Source: Saprospiraceae bacterium (GTDB lineage Bacteria; Bacteroidota; Bacteroidia; Chitinophagales; Saprospiraceae). From it: DNA of 40,901 nt. Location: the NCBI GenBank assembly GCA_020627965.1, contig JAHDFX010000019.1, positions 1 through 40,901 of the forward strand, in the 5' to 3' direction. The notes under the pieces are model-generated. The model had not been told where the DNA came from. It made no database searches and saw nothing but the letters and a program-made list of their open reading frames with translations. A program made the translations under genes and the position numbers. Shown piece after piece: positions 33,418 through 40,901 of this stretch. Every line of letters begins with the position of its first letter. Position 1 is the first letter of the stretch.

Positions 33418-34626
33418 TTATAGAGAACGTCCCAAAAAGTGATTCCAAAAAGCAAAAAACAGTATGCCATGTGAAGTTGCTAACATTGTTTCAGTGAGCA
33501 TAGGGATGAGCATCATGAGTATGATTAAGAGATAGACATAGTTCTTACTTTTCCAGCTTAAAAATATAGGGTAAATCATCATTGCCAATAGGAAAAACAA
33601 ACCAGGTACACCTGTTGCCAGAAATGTCTGTAAATATTGATTGTGGGCATTGGCTTTTATTTTAATGAGTTTTTTATAACCTCGTTCTGCATAAACTTTT
33701 GATAATAGATCATCTACATCATTACCAATACCATATCCTCCAAATGGCATATCCTCCAACAAAATAAAAGCCGACTCCCATACTTGTCCTCTGGGATCAT
33801 TAATGTTGATAAAAAAATTGTGTTCATATTTGCGGTAAGCTGTTGAACGAAAGTTCCTGTCGATAAAGCGAGAGCGAGTAATAAAAAAATGAGAGGCGAC
33901 AGCCTGCATAACAAATAGTACCAACACCACACTTATCATTCCTGCGATCAATAATCTTCTTTTTTGCATCCATACTAAAAAAGTAAGGATAAGCAATAAT
34001 AGAAATGTAGCCACTACAAGCCTTGCACTGGACATGATGGCGATATAGAATAGGAAAAAAGAGCCAAAAATACCGGCTATTTTACGTGGAGAGCTGCTTA
34101 CTGCCCAGTCATGGTACATGATTTTGAAAAGTATAAAGAAGGCGGTAACTGCGTATAAGCCAAAGTATGCAGGCAAGAAGTTCATATGACCAGATAACCA
34201 ACTATAATACAAATAACTTACAGCGCCAATCTTATGATAATCGAACAGAGATTTAAAAAAGCAAATACAAAAGGTGATGCAGCATGCAATTAAAAAAGCT
34301 AAAAAAATATGACGAATATCGGTAGATGAAGGCGGCGGAATAGTGAATAGAATCAAAGGGAAAATCAGCAAACCGGATGCAGTCAATAGTTCGGCAAAGC
34401 CGGATGGAATGTCGCTATAAAACAGCGTAAAGACATGTACCAAATAAAAACAAATTGTAAAAATAGCCAGAGGAGAAACTAGTCGGGAAGGCTGAGTAGA
34501 GCGGATATTAAATAGCCAATAGATCAGATTGATACCAAGACAAAAATGGGCTGCATCAAGAGAAAGTGGCAACACAAAAGCAAATAAAGCCAGCAACCGA
34601 TACTGATATGTAGAATAAAGTGGCAT
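33418..34626 (-). CDS. O-antigen ligase-like (Wzy_C) membrane protein
   Basis: A 402-residue polytopic protein with about ten hydrophobic segments. The C-terminal half has the Wzy_C pattern: a periplasmic loop with DPRGQVWESAF and PFGGYGIGND, then NAHNQYLQTFLATGVPGL (about residues 322-339), where the His is typical of WaaL/Wzy-type enzymes. These enzymes ligate or polymerise undecaprenyl-linked glycans, either onto lipid A core or onto proteins. It is 17 kb from the glycan operon and monocistronic, so a shared substrate is possible but not shown. Ligase and polymerase cannot be told apart by sequence alone. Confidence 0.8.
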   Translation of the reverse strand: MPLYSTYQYRLLALFAFVLPLSLDAAHFCLGINLIYWLFNIRSTQPSRLVSPLAIFTICFYLVHVFTLFYSDIPSGFAELLTASGLLIFPLILFTIPPPSSTDIRHIFLAFLIACCITFCICFFKSLFDYHKIGAVSYLYYSWLSGHMNFLPAYFGLYAVTAFFILFKIMYHDWAVSSSPRKIAGIFGSFFLFYIAIMSSARLVVATFLLLLILTFLVWMQKRRLLIAGMISVVLVLFVMQAVASHFFITRSRFIDRNFRSTAYRKYEHNFFININDPRGQVWESAFILLEDMPFGGYGIGNDVDDLLSKVYAERGYKKLIKIKANAHNQYLQTFLATGVPGLFFLLAMMIYPIFLSWKSKNYVYLLIILMMLIPMLTETMLATSHGILFFAFWNHFLGRSL

Positions 34627-34631
34627 AAGAA

Positions 34632-34662
34632 AAAAGCGACTCTACAAAGTAAAGTCGCTTTT
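34632..34662 (-). terminator. Hairpin terminator after the thioredoxin-like lipoprotein gene
   Basis: AAAAGCGACT (34632-34641) pairs exactly with AGTCGCTTTT (34653-34662) around an 11-nt loop. Read on the minus strand it follows the stop at 34683 and ends in a T-run, separating that gene from the O-antigen-ligase-like gene starting at 34626. Confidence 0.75.
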
Positions 34663-34682
34663 GTTGCTTAATGTTCTCTTTC

Positions 34683-36254
34683 TCAAAGATTGAGCATAGC
34701 CAAATCTTCACGAATACGTCCTGACGGATGTCTTGCGCTTAATTGAATGATTTGACCTTGCGGATCAATAAGTATGAATTGTGGAACCGCTCTAATGTCA
34801 TATAAGGCTGCAAAATCAGAACCCCAGTCTCCATGAACGAAGATTTGGTTCCCTTGCATATTATTATTGCGTACCATTTGTTCCCATGCGAATCTTGATT
34901 TATCTATAGAAACGCTTAAGAACTCAATGTTACGTCCTCTGTATTCTTCTTTCAAACGATCGAAATAAGGAAGCTCATGCTTACAAGGACCACACCAGGT
35001 TGCCCATACATCAACATAAACATATTTGCCTGCAAAATCACTTAATTTTACAACACGCCCATCAACCGTTGTTCCTTTGAAATCGGGTGCAATACTGCCA
35101 TCATCTATCATGGCGTATTTAGTATATTTGTCATCGACTAATTCTCTGTAATCTTCATTTTCAACATCTGCTCTAAACTTCAGAATCAGTGGATTCATAG
35201 TAGGTGTACCATCCTCTGTAATTAATTCTTTTACAATTTTTGTACGCAAGTAATCTTTTATACCTGAACCTTTAAAATGCTCATCTACAGCATCATACTT
35301 TAACGTATATTTTTCAGTAATGACATAGCCACTCAATGGATTACCTGCCACCTGATGTCTTGCGCCGGAAGTTTGAGCATCTATGTAGTCTTCTATGAAA
35401 TCTGTGAAATTATCCAATACCAGAAGATGGTCATTTTTCAAATCCAGCTTTTTAATGAACTTGTAATTGAATTTATCCAATGATTCGAAATCTTCAGGAT
35501 TGTATTTCAGGTGATTATTTCTGTAAGACAATTGCTGATTAGCCCATTGAAACTTAATATCAGCTAATTCATAGCCTACAAATCTGGAAGGAACAGAGTC
35601 ATCATCCTTGATGAAGCTCCACAAAAACTCTTCTTTAGCTTTGCGTTCCTCAGCAATACTGTCCAGAAAACTATAATATTTTAGCTTAAATAATGTTCTC
35701 TTAGAAAGGGAAATATCTTTGTCGAAGTCGTTTTTTTGTGCCAGATAAGTGTTTATGGCAGCGTTATTACCTACATACATAACTCCATTTGGGTTGTCAG
35801 GGTCGAACGTAATGTCCAAATGATCTCCAGGAGTCAGATAAATAGAATATTTTTTACTACGATAGTAAAGAATGTAATAACCTGATTCTTTTAAAACTAA
35901 TTCACCTTGAAAAGTCTTACTTTCTTTATCTACTTTAAAGCTTTTAGACTTATTGTAAGATAGATCATTGACTTTTTTTCTGAATTTGATTTTACGATCA
36001 GATTTACCCAGAATTTTTCCTGTTATAGTAACAATAGAATCCTCGTATTTCTTTTCTTTAAAGGGATTGATAGGCGCTTTACGGGCAGCTACGAATTGAG
36101 CTTCCGGTTCAGGCTGTTTTATTTCTTGGGATGTTTCTGTAGCTGAAGGTGCCGGAGCATCCTTAGCTGAAATTTTGGCTTTATCCTGGTACTGGCAGGT
36201 CGATAGTGTGAGAAAGAATATAGCCAGAACAAAACCGTAGATTAGTCTCTTCAT
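34683..36254 (-). CDS. TlpA/ResA-type thioredoxin lipoprotein
   Basis: A 523-residue protein with a lipoprotein signal (lipobox LSTC, Cys at about residue 20). The N-terminal part (about residues 70-165) is beta-rich and resembles the DUF4369 region common in Bacteroidota thioredoxin lipoproteins. A helical middle follows. Residues about 380-523 form an AhpC/TSA-like thioredoxin domain with VDVWATWCGPCKHEL (CGPC active site near residue 422) and the cis-Pro in VPQFILI. Such proteins reduce disulfides outside the cytoplasm, for example in cytochrome maturation or stress defence. It is monocistronic, with its own terminator. The partner is unknown. Confidence 0.87.
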   Translation of the reverse strand: MKRLIYGFVLAIFFLTLSTCQYQDKAKISAKDAPAPSATETSQEIKQPEPEAQFVAARKAPINPFKEKKYEDSIVTITGKILGKSDRKIKFRKKVNDLSYNKSKSFKVDKESKTFQGELVLKESGYYILYYRSKKYSIYLTPGDHLDITFDPDNPNGVMYVGNNAAINTYLAQKNDFDKDISLSKRTLFKLKYYSFLDSIAEERKAKEEFLWSFIKDDDSVPSRFVGYELADIKFQWANQQLSYRNNHLKYNPEDFESLDKFNYKFIKKLDLKNDHLLVLDNFTDFIEDYIDAQTSGARHQVAGNPLSGYVITEKYTLKYDAVDEHFKGSGIKDYLRTKIVKELITEDGTPTMNPLILKFRADVENEDYRELVDDKYTKYAMIDDGSIAPDFKGTTVDGRVVKLSDFAGKYVYVDVWATWCGPCKHELPYFDRLKEEYRGRNIEFLSVSIDKSRFAWEQMVRNNNMQGNQIFVHGDWGSDFAALYDIRAVPQFILIDPQGQIIQLSARHPSGRIREDLAMLNL

Positions 36255-36292
36255 TTTTAGCAGTTTTATAAATATCGGCTCGTAAAGATAAT

Positions 36293-36300
36293 CAAAAATA
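36293..36300 (-). promoter_or_regulatory. Possible -7 box for the thioredoxin lipoprotein gene
   Basis: On the minus strand TATTTTTG matches TAnnTTTG and lies 38 bp before the ATG at 36254. The upstream TTG element is missing. Confidence 0.35.
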
Positions 36301-36602
36301 TTCAGGTTGTATGAATCTGCCCTAAGTGAATGTTGATTCTTGTTGTAAACCCTTGTCTGTCAGTTGTCACAACATCAATAAATTAAAATAAAAATATATT
36401 GAATATCAACTTAGATTCATATAAAATTTTTAACATTGGGGCAACAAAAAACATCTTAAATCTATTGTAAATGTGATTTTCGACCCCAAAAGATACGTAG
36501 ATGTTGGGAGATTACAATGAATTATTTTGTACAAACCTTACATTGGTGCATAAATAGCCGAATAATTCCATAGCCAAATGCAAATTGGATTGATTTTAGT
36601 AA

Positions 36603-36610
36603 TATGTTTG
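36603..36610 (+). promoter_or_regulatory. Possible -7 box for the WG-repeat gene
   Basis: TATGTTTG matches TAnnTTTG and lies 43 bp before the ATG at 36654. A TTG at 36585-36587 is 15 nt upstream, somewhat close for this promoter class. Confidence 0.4.
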
Positions 36611-36653
36611 CTCAAGACAATCAACGTCACAGTAATTGTGAAAAAATATACTC

Positions 36654-37751
36654 ATGAAAATCACTAAACAAATTTTTTCCATTGTAAGTTGTCTGTTTTT
36701 ATTATTTTTTACTGCACAACTTGCTGCTCAGATCTCTGCCGATTTTATTCCTTACCGACAAGGAGATAAGTGGGGCTTTTGTAATAAAGACAAAAAAATA
36801 CTGGTAACACCCATTTATGAGCAGGTCGGTTATCTTTCAGATTTTACGGCAGGCGTGAAAAAAGATGGAAAATGGGGTTATATCACGAAAGCCGGTAAAG
36901 AAGTCATACCCTGCATATATGATCGAATCACTGCCTTCGATGGAGGTACTGCAGCAGTATATACAAAGGGGGAATGGGGCTTAATTAATCTCAAGAATGA
37001 TCTGTTTTCACATCGCTTTGAAAACATACATCGAAACGCTAAGAATAACCTTATCCGAGACGGATTAATTCCTGTAAAAATTAAAGGCAAATGGGGCTTT
37101 GTTAATTCAAAAGGAATGGAAAAAATTCGTTGTAAATATGAAACGGTACAACCTTTCCACGAAGGCAGAGCGGCAGTAAAAAAAGGAAATAAATGGGGGT
37201 ATTTAGATACAGATGGCTATATGCTGATACATCCTGAATTTGATTATGCAGGTGCGTTTAAAGATGGGTTAGCCAGGGTTGAGGTTGGTGGAGAATGGGG
37301 ATATATCAATAGAGAAGGAGAATGGTTGATCCAGCCTAAATACGATGCTGCGATGGATTTTGAAGGTGAAATTGCCTGTGTATCTGTTAACGACAAATGG
37401 GGATACATCAATCGTAAAGGCAGGTATATTATCCGTCCGACTTATGCAGATGCACTATCGTTTTCAGACGGCGCAGCTTTTGTAAGAACGAAGAGAGGAA
37501 AGATCGAATTTATTGATGAAGATGGAGAGGCGATTATATCTGGTAATTTTAAGGATGGTGGTTCTTTTAAAGAAGGATTAGCACCAGCCCAACTAGGTAA
37601 ATACTGGGGCTTTCTGGATCAGCGTGGACGTTTTGCAGTGTATTGTATCTATGACAGAGTACAGCCCTTCGAAAATGGTTTTGCTAAGGTGATGCGCAAT
37701 GGGAAATGGGGAATAGTAGATACTAGAGGGACGCAGTATTGGCAGGAGTGA
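36654..37751 (+). CDS. Secreted WG-repeat protein
   Basis: A 365-residue protein with a signal peptide (ends LAAQ, about residue 26). The rest is ten tandem units of about 33 residues, nine of them starting with the (K/E)WG(F/Y/L/I) motif of WG repeats and containing an IxPxYD-like segment and an (F)xxGxAxV ending. One unit (near residue 276) is degenerate (GKIEF). WG repeats form beta structures thought to mediate binding, and such proteins are common in Bacteroidota. No catalytic residue or T9SS signal is seen, so it may stay in the periplasm. The partner is unknown. It converges with the next gene. Confidence 0.88.
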   Translation: MKITKQIFSIVSCLFLLFFTAQLAAQISADFIPYRQGDKWGFCNKDKKILVTPIYEQVGYLSDFTAGVKKDGKWGYITKAGKEVIPCIYDRITAFDGGTAAVYTKGEWGLINLKNDLFSHRFENIHRNAKNNLIRDGLIPVKIKGKWGFVNSKGMEKIRCKYETVQPFHEGRAAVKKGNKWGYLDTDGYMLIHPEFDYAGAFKDGLARVEVGGEWGYINREGEWLIQPKYDAAMDFEGEIACVSVNDKWGYINRKGRYIIRPTYADALSFSDGAAFVRTKRGKIEFIDEDGEAIISGNFKDGGSFKEGLAPAQLGKYWGFLDQRGRFAVYCIYDRVQPFENGFAKVMRNGKWGIVDTRGTQYWQE

Positions 37752-37782
37752 TAGGAGTGTAAATAAGCGTCTGTTTAGAACA

Positions 37783-38349
37783 CTAGTGTTTGAGATTAAT
37801 ATTTCTAATGATGATCTGAGCGACTTCTTCCGGGCTTATTTTGTCTGTATCTACTATCAGGTCATAGTTAACTGTATCGGCAAAATCAATTTGATAAAGT
37901 TCTTTAAAACGCTCCCTCATATCTGTGTTTCTTTTTGAAATACTTGCTGCATCTGTCTTTTCTTTCTCTCTTGAAGTGCTCCTATCTGAAGAAAGCCTTT
38001 TTGCTGCCACAGGATCAGAAACGTGAAGGAATACAGAGAAGGCATTGTTGACAAATTTAAACCCTAGCCTGTAATCAACAACAATCTTTGAAGAACTATT
38101 ACATTTTTCCTGAAATTTCTGGTCGATAAGTTGATCTAAATGTGGTTCATTTTTACATTTTTCCTGAAACTCATTAATAGACAGACCAAATTCTTTTTTT
38201 GCATATGCTCTTGCAAAATTGCCAACAGAGATAAATTCATAGCCTAGTTGTCGGCATATTATTTTTGCAACCGTCGATTTACCTGAGCCAGCAAAACCGC
38301 CCAGAACTATTTTTTCTTTTTTCAAACTATTTTTATTTAAAATGCTCAT
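37783..38349 (-). CDS. Cytidylate kinase-like P-loop kinase
   Basis: A 188-residue P-loop protein with Walker A GGFAGSGKSTVA (about residues 17-28) and, further on, VVDYRLGF and a Arg-rich lid-like region with SSDRSTSREKEK. The pattern fits the cytidylate-kinase-like family, whose members phosphorylate CMP or dCMP or are uncharacterised relatives. It is shorter than housekeeping Cmk (about 225 residues) and lacks the NMP insert, so I do not assign the cmk symbol. It is monocistronic, with ordinary flanks. Confidence 0.68.
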   Translation of the reverse strand: MSILNKNSLKKEKIVLGGFAGSGKSTVAKIICRQLGYEFISVGNFARAYAKKEFGLSINEFQEKCKNEPHLDQLIDQKFQEKCNSSSKIVVDYRLGFKFVNNAFSVFLHVSDPVAAKRLSSDRSTSREKEKTDAASISKRNTDMRERFKELYQIDFADTVNYDLIVDTDKISPEEVAQIIIRNINLKH

Positions 38350-38526
38350 TAGAATTCTTGTCAGATTTTGCTGAAAGTTAATTGAATATTGAAGGTTATC
38401 AGATATATAAGTTGTTTAGAAACCTTATTTTTAGTGAAATTTTTACTTGTAAAGTTGAGCATGTACTCATATTTTGAGCAAGTTTAATAAGAAATATACA
38501 TTCCTTAATCATTTAATCACAACATT

Positions 38527-39360
38527 ATGAGAAAATTACTATTATTTCTAGCAAGCATTTTATCATTCAATTTTAGTCTCCTTGCACAGAACGAACTTAT
38601 AGAAGTCGAAAGTGCGATTCAAATTTCCCAAAATATTGACCCAACACCCGATCCTGGAACTATCCGCTGGACAGGAAGTGATTTTGAAGGTTGGAATGGT
38701 GTAATCTGGGTTTCCCTAACTGGTGGTATCACAGTAGGCTCAGTGACTGATATTGATGGAAATACCTATCAAACTATTAAGATAGGCGATCAGGAGTGGA
38801 TGCTGGAAAATCTAAAAACTACTACATTTAATGATGGTACGCCCATAGCTGAATGGTCATTTGGGCTTGACTGGTGGAATGGAACTAATCCAATTCCTTA
38901 TTATCAATGGGCAGATACTAATGATCCAGGCAATATTTACCCCGATCCACTTCCTGTAGATTTTTATGGTGCGATATACAATGATTTTGCTATTTCTTCA
39001 GGAAAACTGGCACCGATTGGATGGAGAATTCCAACAGAACAGGATTTTATTGACTTAGAAAATTTCATTGCAGGCAATGGACAAGCTGGTAATGAAGCCA
39101 TAGCACTAAAATCAACCACTGGATGGGCTGCTTCCAGTGGTAACGGAACTGATACTTATGGATTTAATGCCTTACCAAGTGGTTATGTATCGGCCTTCGG
39201 TTCAGCAGTAGGGAATCAGTTATTTTGCATTCTGGGGACATCTGATGTTGATCCGGTAAGCCAGACAAGAAAAGCAATCATGCTGTTCGACCAGTCTACT
39301 ATTCAGTATGATGAGAACTCAAATCGACTTGGAGTTGCGATTCGATGTATAAAAGAATAG
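38527..39360 (+). CDS. Secreted FISUMP-domain (Fib_succ_major) protein
   Basis: A 277-residue protein with a signal peptide (ends FSLLAQ, about residue 21). A short module IRWTGSDFEGWNGVIWVSL (about residues 43-61) is a common N-terminal piece in Bacteroidota surface proteins. The remainder is the Fibrobacter succinogenes major paralogous domain: DIDGNTYQTIKIGDQEWM (near 77), ENLKTTTFNDGTPI, APIGWRIPTEQDF (near 161), and a C-terminal RLGVAIRCIKE. FISUMP domains are C-type-lectin-like in style, with unknown function. No T9SS signal is seen. It is followed by a hairpin terminator. Confidence 0.85.
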   Translation: MRKLLLFLASILSFNFSLLAQNELIEVESAIQISQNIDPTPDPGTIRWTGSDFEGWNGVIWVSLTGGITVGSVTDIDGNTYQTIKIGDQEWMLENLKTTTFNDGTPIAEWSFGLDWWNGTNPIPYYQWADTNDPGNIYPDPLPVDFYGAIYNDFAISSGKLAPIGWRIPTEQDFIDLENFIAGNGQAGNEAIALKSTTGWAASSGNGTDTYGFNALPSGYVSAFGSAVGNQLFCILGTSDVDPVSQTRKAIMLFDQSTIQYDENSNRLGVAIRCIKE

Positions 39361-39380
39361 TACACTGAAAGGCTTCCATT

Positions 39381-39423
39381 AAGTAAGTGATCAAATTAAA
39401 TTTGACCACTTACTTGGCTTTAT
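39381..39423 (+). terminator. Bidirectional terminator between convergent genes
   Basis: AAGTAAGTG (39381-39389) pairs with CACTTACTT (39407-39415), and an inner TCAAAT/ATTTGA stem follows after one mismatch. TTTATTTTT follows on the plus strand. It sits between the FISUMP gene and the convergent minus-strand operon. Confidence 0.75.
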
Positions 39424-39427
39424 TTTT

Positions 39428-40288
39428 CTAATTTGGACAAACTATTGAGTTAAATTCAGGTTGTCCTGAATTATTCACTGTCATTCTCCAGCATTGACCA
39501 TTTGGCGATTTCATTATTACACCGCTGTTTACTTCTTCAATATAAATATCTCCATCGGATACTTGGAGTTTGGCTTGTGGTTCGTGAGTCGCTATACCAA
39601 CATTTCCATTTTCTGAAATGCTGATCCTTGTTTTTTGGAAGGCACTTCCTGTTCCGCTATCATTATACAGAATGAATTTTCCTCCACCAAGAGATGAAGC
39701 ATTGTTCGTCGAAACAAAAGAATAACTTTGTCCTCCTGCCCCAAAATCTTCGATCCTTATCCCTGTGGAAACATCATCATCACTTGCTATGACTACATCT
39801 CTGTCATTTATTGATGGTAAACTGTCGAGTAAATTACTTGAAGTGCTATTTATATAGGTAATACCTTCAGGGCGTTTTGTCCATAGACTCCCGTTTTCAG
39901 CATACAAAGCATAAGGTACACTTAATAATTCACTCGTTCCTATCAATTGATAATTACTTGCTCCATTTTCATCCAATTCGATTTGAAGAAAGTGATTGTC
40001 ACTTCCCCAGTCTATATTCTCAAAATTTCCTGTTACTGCTACTCCCGTACCAACCTGTATATTGAATAGTCCTAAGTCTGTAGTTGTTGTATTATGGGTT
40101 TCTTTGTAGACTTCTGTTCCACTTGCAGCGTTTTGTAATATAGCAATTTGCAATCCGATATTTTGATTAGGAATAGGGTTTCCTGATAAATCTCTTACCA
40201 CACCTTGATAATTGAATGCTTGTGGTGCTTGGGCAAATATTATAGTCGCTAAAAGGCTTGCGAAAAATGTAATTACTATTTGTTTCAT
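39428..40288 (-). CDS. Secreted Bacteroidota surface protein with conserved N-terminal beta domain
   Basis: A 286-residue protein with a signal peptide (ends IIFAQ, about residue 19). Residues 22-130 match a domain frequent in Bacteroidota exported proteins: FNYQGVVRDLSGNPI, then GLFNIQVGTG, HFLQIELDENG and the end LLSVPYALYAENG. It usually precedes tail-fibre-like stalks. Residues about 230-250 (GNVGIATHEPQAKLQV) are also stalk-like. Here the C-terminus is short (FNSIVCPN), with no S74 or T9SS domain, so it may be truncated or need its partner. Its ATG begins one base after the stop of the T9SS-cargo gene upstream, so the two are coupled. Confidence 0.75.
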   Translation of the reverse strand: MKQIVITFFASLLATIIFAQAPQAFNYQGVVRDLSGNPIPNQNIGLQIAILQNAASGTEVYKETHNTTTTDLGLFNIQVGTGVAVTGNFENIDWGSDNHFLQIELDENGASNYQLIGTSELLSVPYALYAENGSLWTKRPEGITYINSTSSNLLDSLPSINDRDVVIASDDDVSTGIRIEDFGAGGQSYSFVSTNNASSLGGGKFILYNDSGTGSAFQKTRISISENGNVGIATHEPQAKLQVSDGDIYIEEVNSGVIMKSPNGQCWRMTVNNSGQPEFNSIVCPN

Positions 40289-40289
40289 A

Positions 40290-40784
40290 TTAATTGAGTT
40301 TTTGGATTTTAAATGTTTGTGAATATTGACTGTCTTCGATTAAGAAGTTTAAAAAGTAACTTCCGTTGGACAAATTTGTAAGGTCTTTGATTTGCTCAAT
40401 CTGACTTCCGTTTTGTTCCGTTGACCAAATTAACCTGCCGTTCAAGTCAACCAATTGGATTTTAACATCTTTGGCTTGCGCAAAATTGAGTTGTATTTCA
40501 ATTTTATCAGATGTTGGATTTGGGAAAACCGTAATTTTTCCAATTTTTTGCGGTAATTCATTTACACTTGTTATTGTGTAATTCGTTTGGTGAAATCCCT
40601 GAGTTATTTGTTGGGATGAATTTTGGATGCTTGTAATTGCCAACTCGCCTAAAGTCCAATCTATTTGCATAGAATTTCCCTGGTATGTTTCTCCTGCCGA
40701 GGAAACAACTTCAGGATTTGAGCTTTGAGCATTGATATTACAAATCCACATCGCAAAAAGTAATAAGAAGAATGTTCTTTTCAT
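40290..40784 (-). CDS. Small secreted protein with T9SS type A sorting domain
   Basis: A 164-residue protein with a signal peptide (ends NINAQ, about residue 19). A short region (VSSAGETYQ, then DWTLGELAI and ITQGFHQ) is typical of small Bacteroidota cell-surface proteins, and the type A T9SS sorting domain follows (ITVFPNPTSDKIEIQL near residue 84, VQLVDLNGRLI-like core, ending KIQKLN). It should be exported by T9SS and attached at the surface. It is the first gene of a two-gene operon whose promoter region borders the C-run repeats at the window edge. Confidence 0.85.
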   Translation of the reverse strand: MKRTFFLLLFAMWICNINAQSSNPEVVSSAGETYQGNSMQIDWTLGELAITSIQNSSQQITQGFHQTNYTITSVNELPQKIGKITVFPNPTSDKIEIQLNFAQAKDVKIQLVDLNGRLIWSTEQNGSQIEQIKDLTNLSNGSYFLNFLIEDSQYSQTFKIQKLN

Positions 40785-40851
40785 ACTTTAAATTTTTGCT
40801 GTTTAGAAATATATTTATCATTTTAATTAGCTGATTAAACCTAATTTGCAT

Positions 40852-40901
40852 ATTCCGATGGCACTGCCCCCCCAATTCCGATTTCCATTGCCCCCCTAAT
40901 T
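40852..40901. repeat. Two copies of a C-run motif at the right window edge
   Basis: ATTCCGAT then a short variable stretch then a run of 6-7 C occurs at 40852-40873 and again at 40875-40896, and AATT at the end may begin a third copy. On the minus strand it reads GGGGGGCA then about 9 bases then ATCGGAAT. Repeated terminal sites of about this spacing occur in IS21-family elements, so this may be such an end, but the element itself is outside the window. Confidence 0.5.

Larger units (their letters stand above)
36255..36653. other. Intergenic region between divergent genes
   Basis: This 399-bp A/T-rich spacer holds a TATTTTTG -7 box on the minus strand (36300-36293) for the thioredoxin lipoprotein and TATGTTTG on the plus strand (36603-36610) for the WG-repeat protein. 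Neither has a TTG at the ideal distance; the closest on the plus strand is 15 nt away. I see no RNA gene or strong hairpin. Confidence 0.45.

Overview
The window looks like a chromosomal segment of a free-living Bacteroidota, most likely a Saprospiria/Lewinella-type marine bacterium. The reasons are: proteins with type IX secretion (T9SS) sorting domains of type A (16912-18039, 40290-40784) and type B (22051-23277); a T9SS response regulator of the PorX type with a PglZ domain; several TAnnTTTG -7 promoter boxes, two with a TTG element 20-21 nt upstream; few Shine-Dalgarno sequences; and an A/T-rich base composition. The genus assignment is inference.

Region 1 (1-16.7 kb, minus strand) is a 13-gene, tightly packed glycan-assembly operon. 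Reading from 16662 leftwards: a 1677-residue coiled-coil protein with two glycosyltransferase domains and a methyltransferase domain; two sulfotransferases; a GT2 enzyme; a fusion of a beta domain, a P-loop kinase and a methyltransferase; two more sulfotransferases; an MBOAT acyltransferase with an SGNH partner; another sulfotransferase; a GtrA flippase; a membrane GT2; and an SDR. Two tandem hairpin terminators lie at the left edge. With the plus-strand sulfotransferase and GT2 pair at 18.5-20.3 kb there are six PAPS-type sulfotransferases, pointing to a heavily sulfated and acylated surface polysaccharide. A T9SS surface protein with an S74 intramolecular chaperone domain sits between the two halves.

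Region 2 (20.3-26.3 kb) is housekeeping and secretion: alanine dehydrogenase, TsaE, a LamG/T9SS type B protein, PorX and an HD-domain phosphohydrolase.

Region 3 (26.5-33.4 kb, plus strand) holds the most striking content: two paralogous secreted proteins (1013 and 371 aa) with a Cys-rich head, an acidic arm of 23-residue repeats, a Cys core of exactly 53 residues, a basic arm of 23-residue repeats in the same number, and a C-terminal peptidoglycan-binding domain. Repeat numbers are 18+18 in the large protein and 4+4 in the small one. The arm charges counted by hand nearly cancel (-60/+62 and -8/+9). In the large protein both arms show a three-repeat super-period in the same phase and change repeat subtype at the same place (unit 10). 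I know of no described family with this architecture and regard it as the best candidate for an undescribed system. A thioredoxin-SPOR periplasmic protein and imidazolonepropionase (hutI) follow.

Region 4 (33.4-40.9 kb) is mixed: an O-antigen-ligase-like membrane protein, a TlpA-type thioredoxin lipoprotein, a WG-repeat protein, a cytidylate-kinase-like protein, a FISUMP-domain protein and a two-gene operon of secreted proteins. The last 50 bases contain two copies of a C-run motif about 23 bp long that may be the end of an IS21-like element.

No tRNA, rRNA or CRISPR array was seen.
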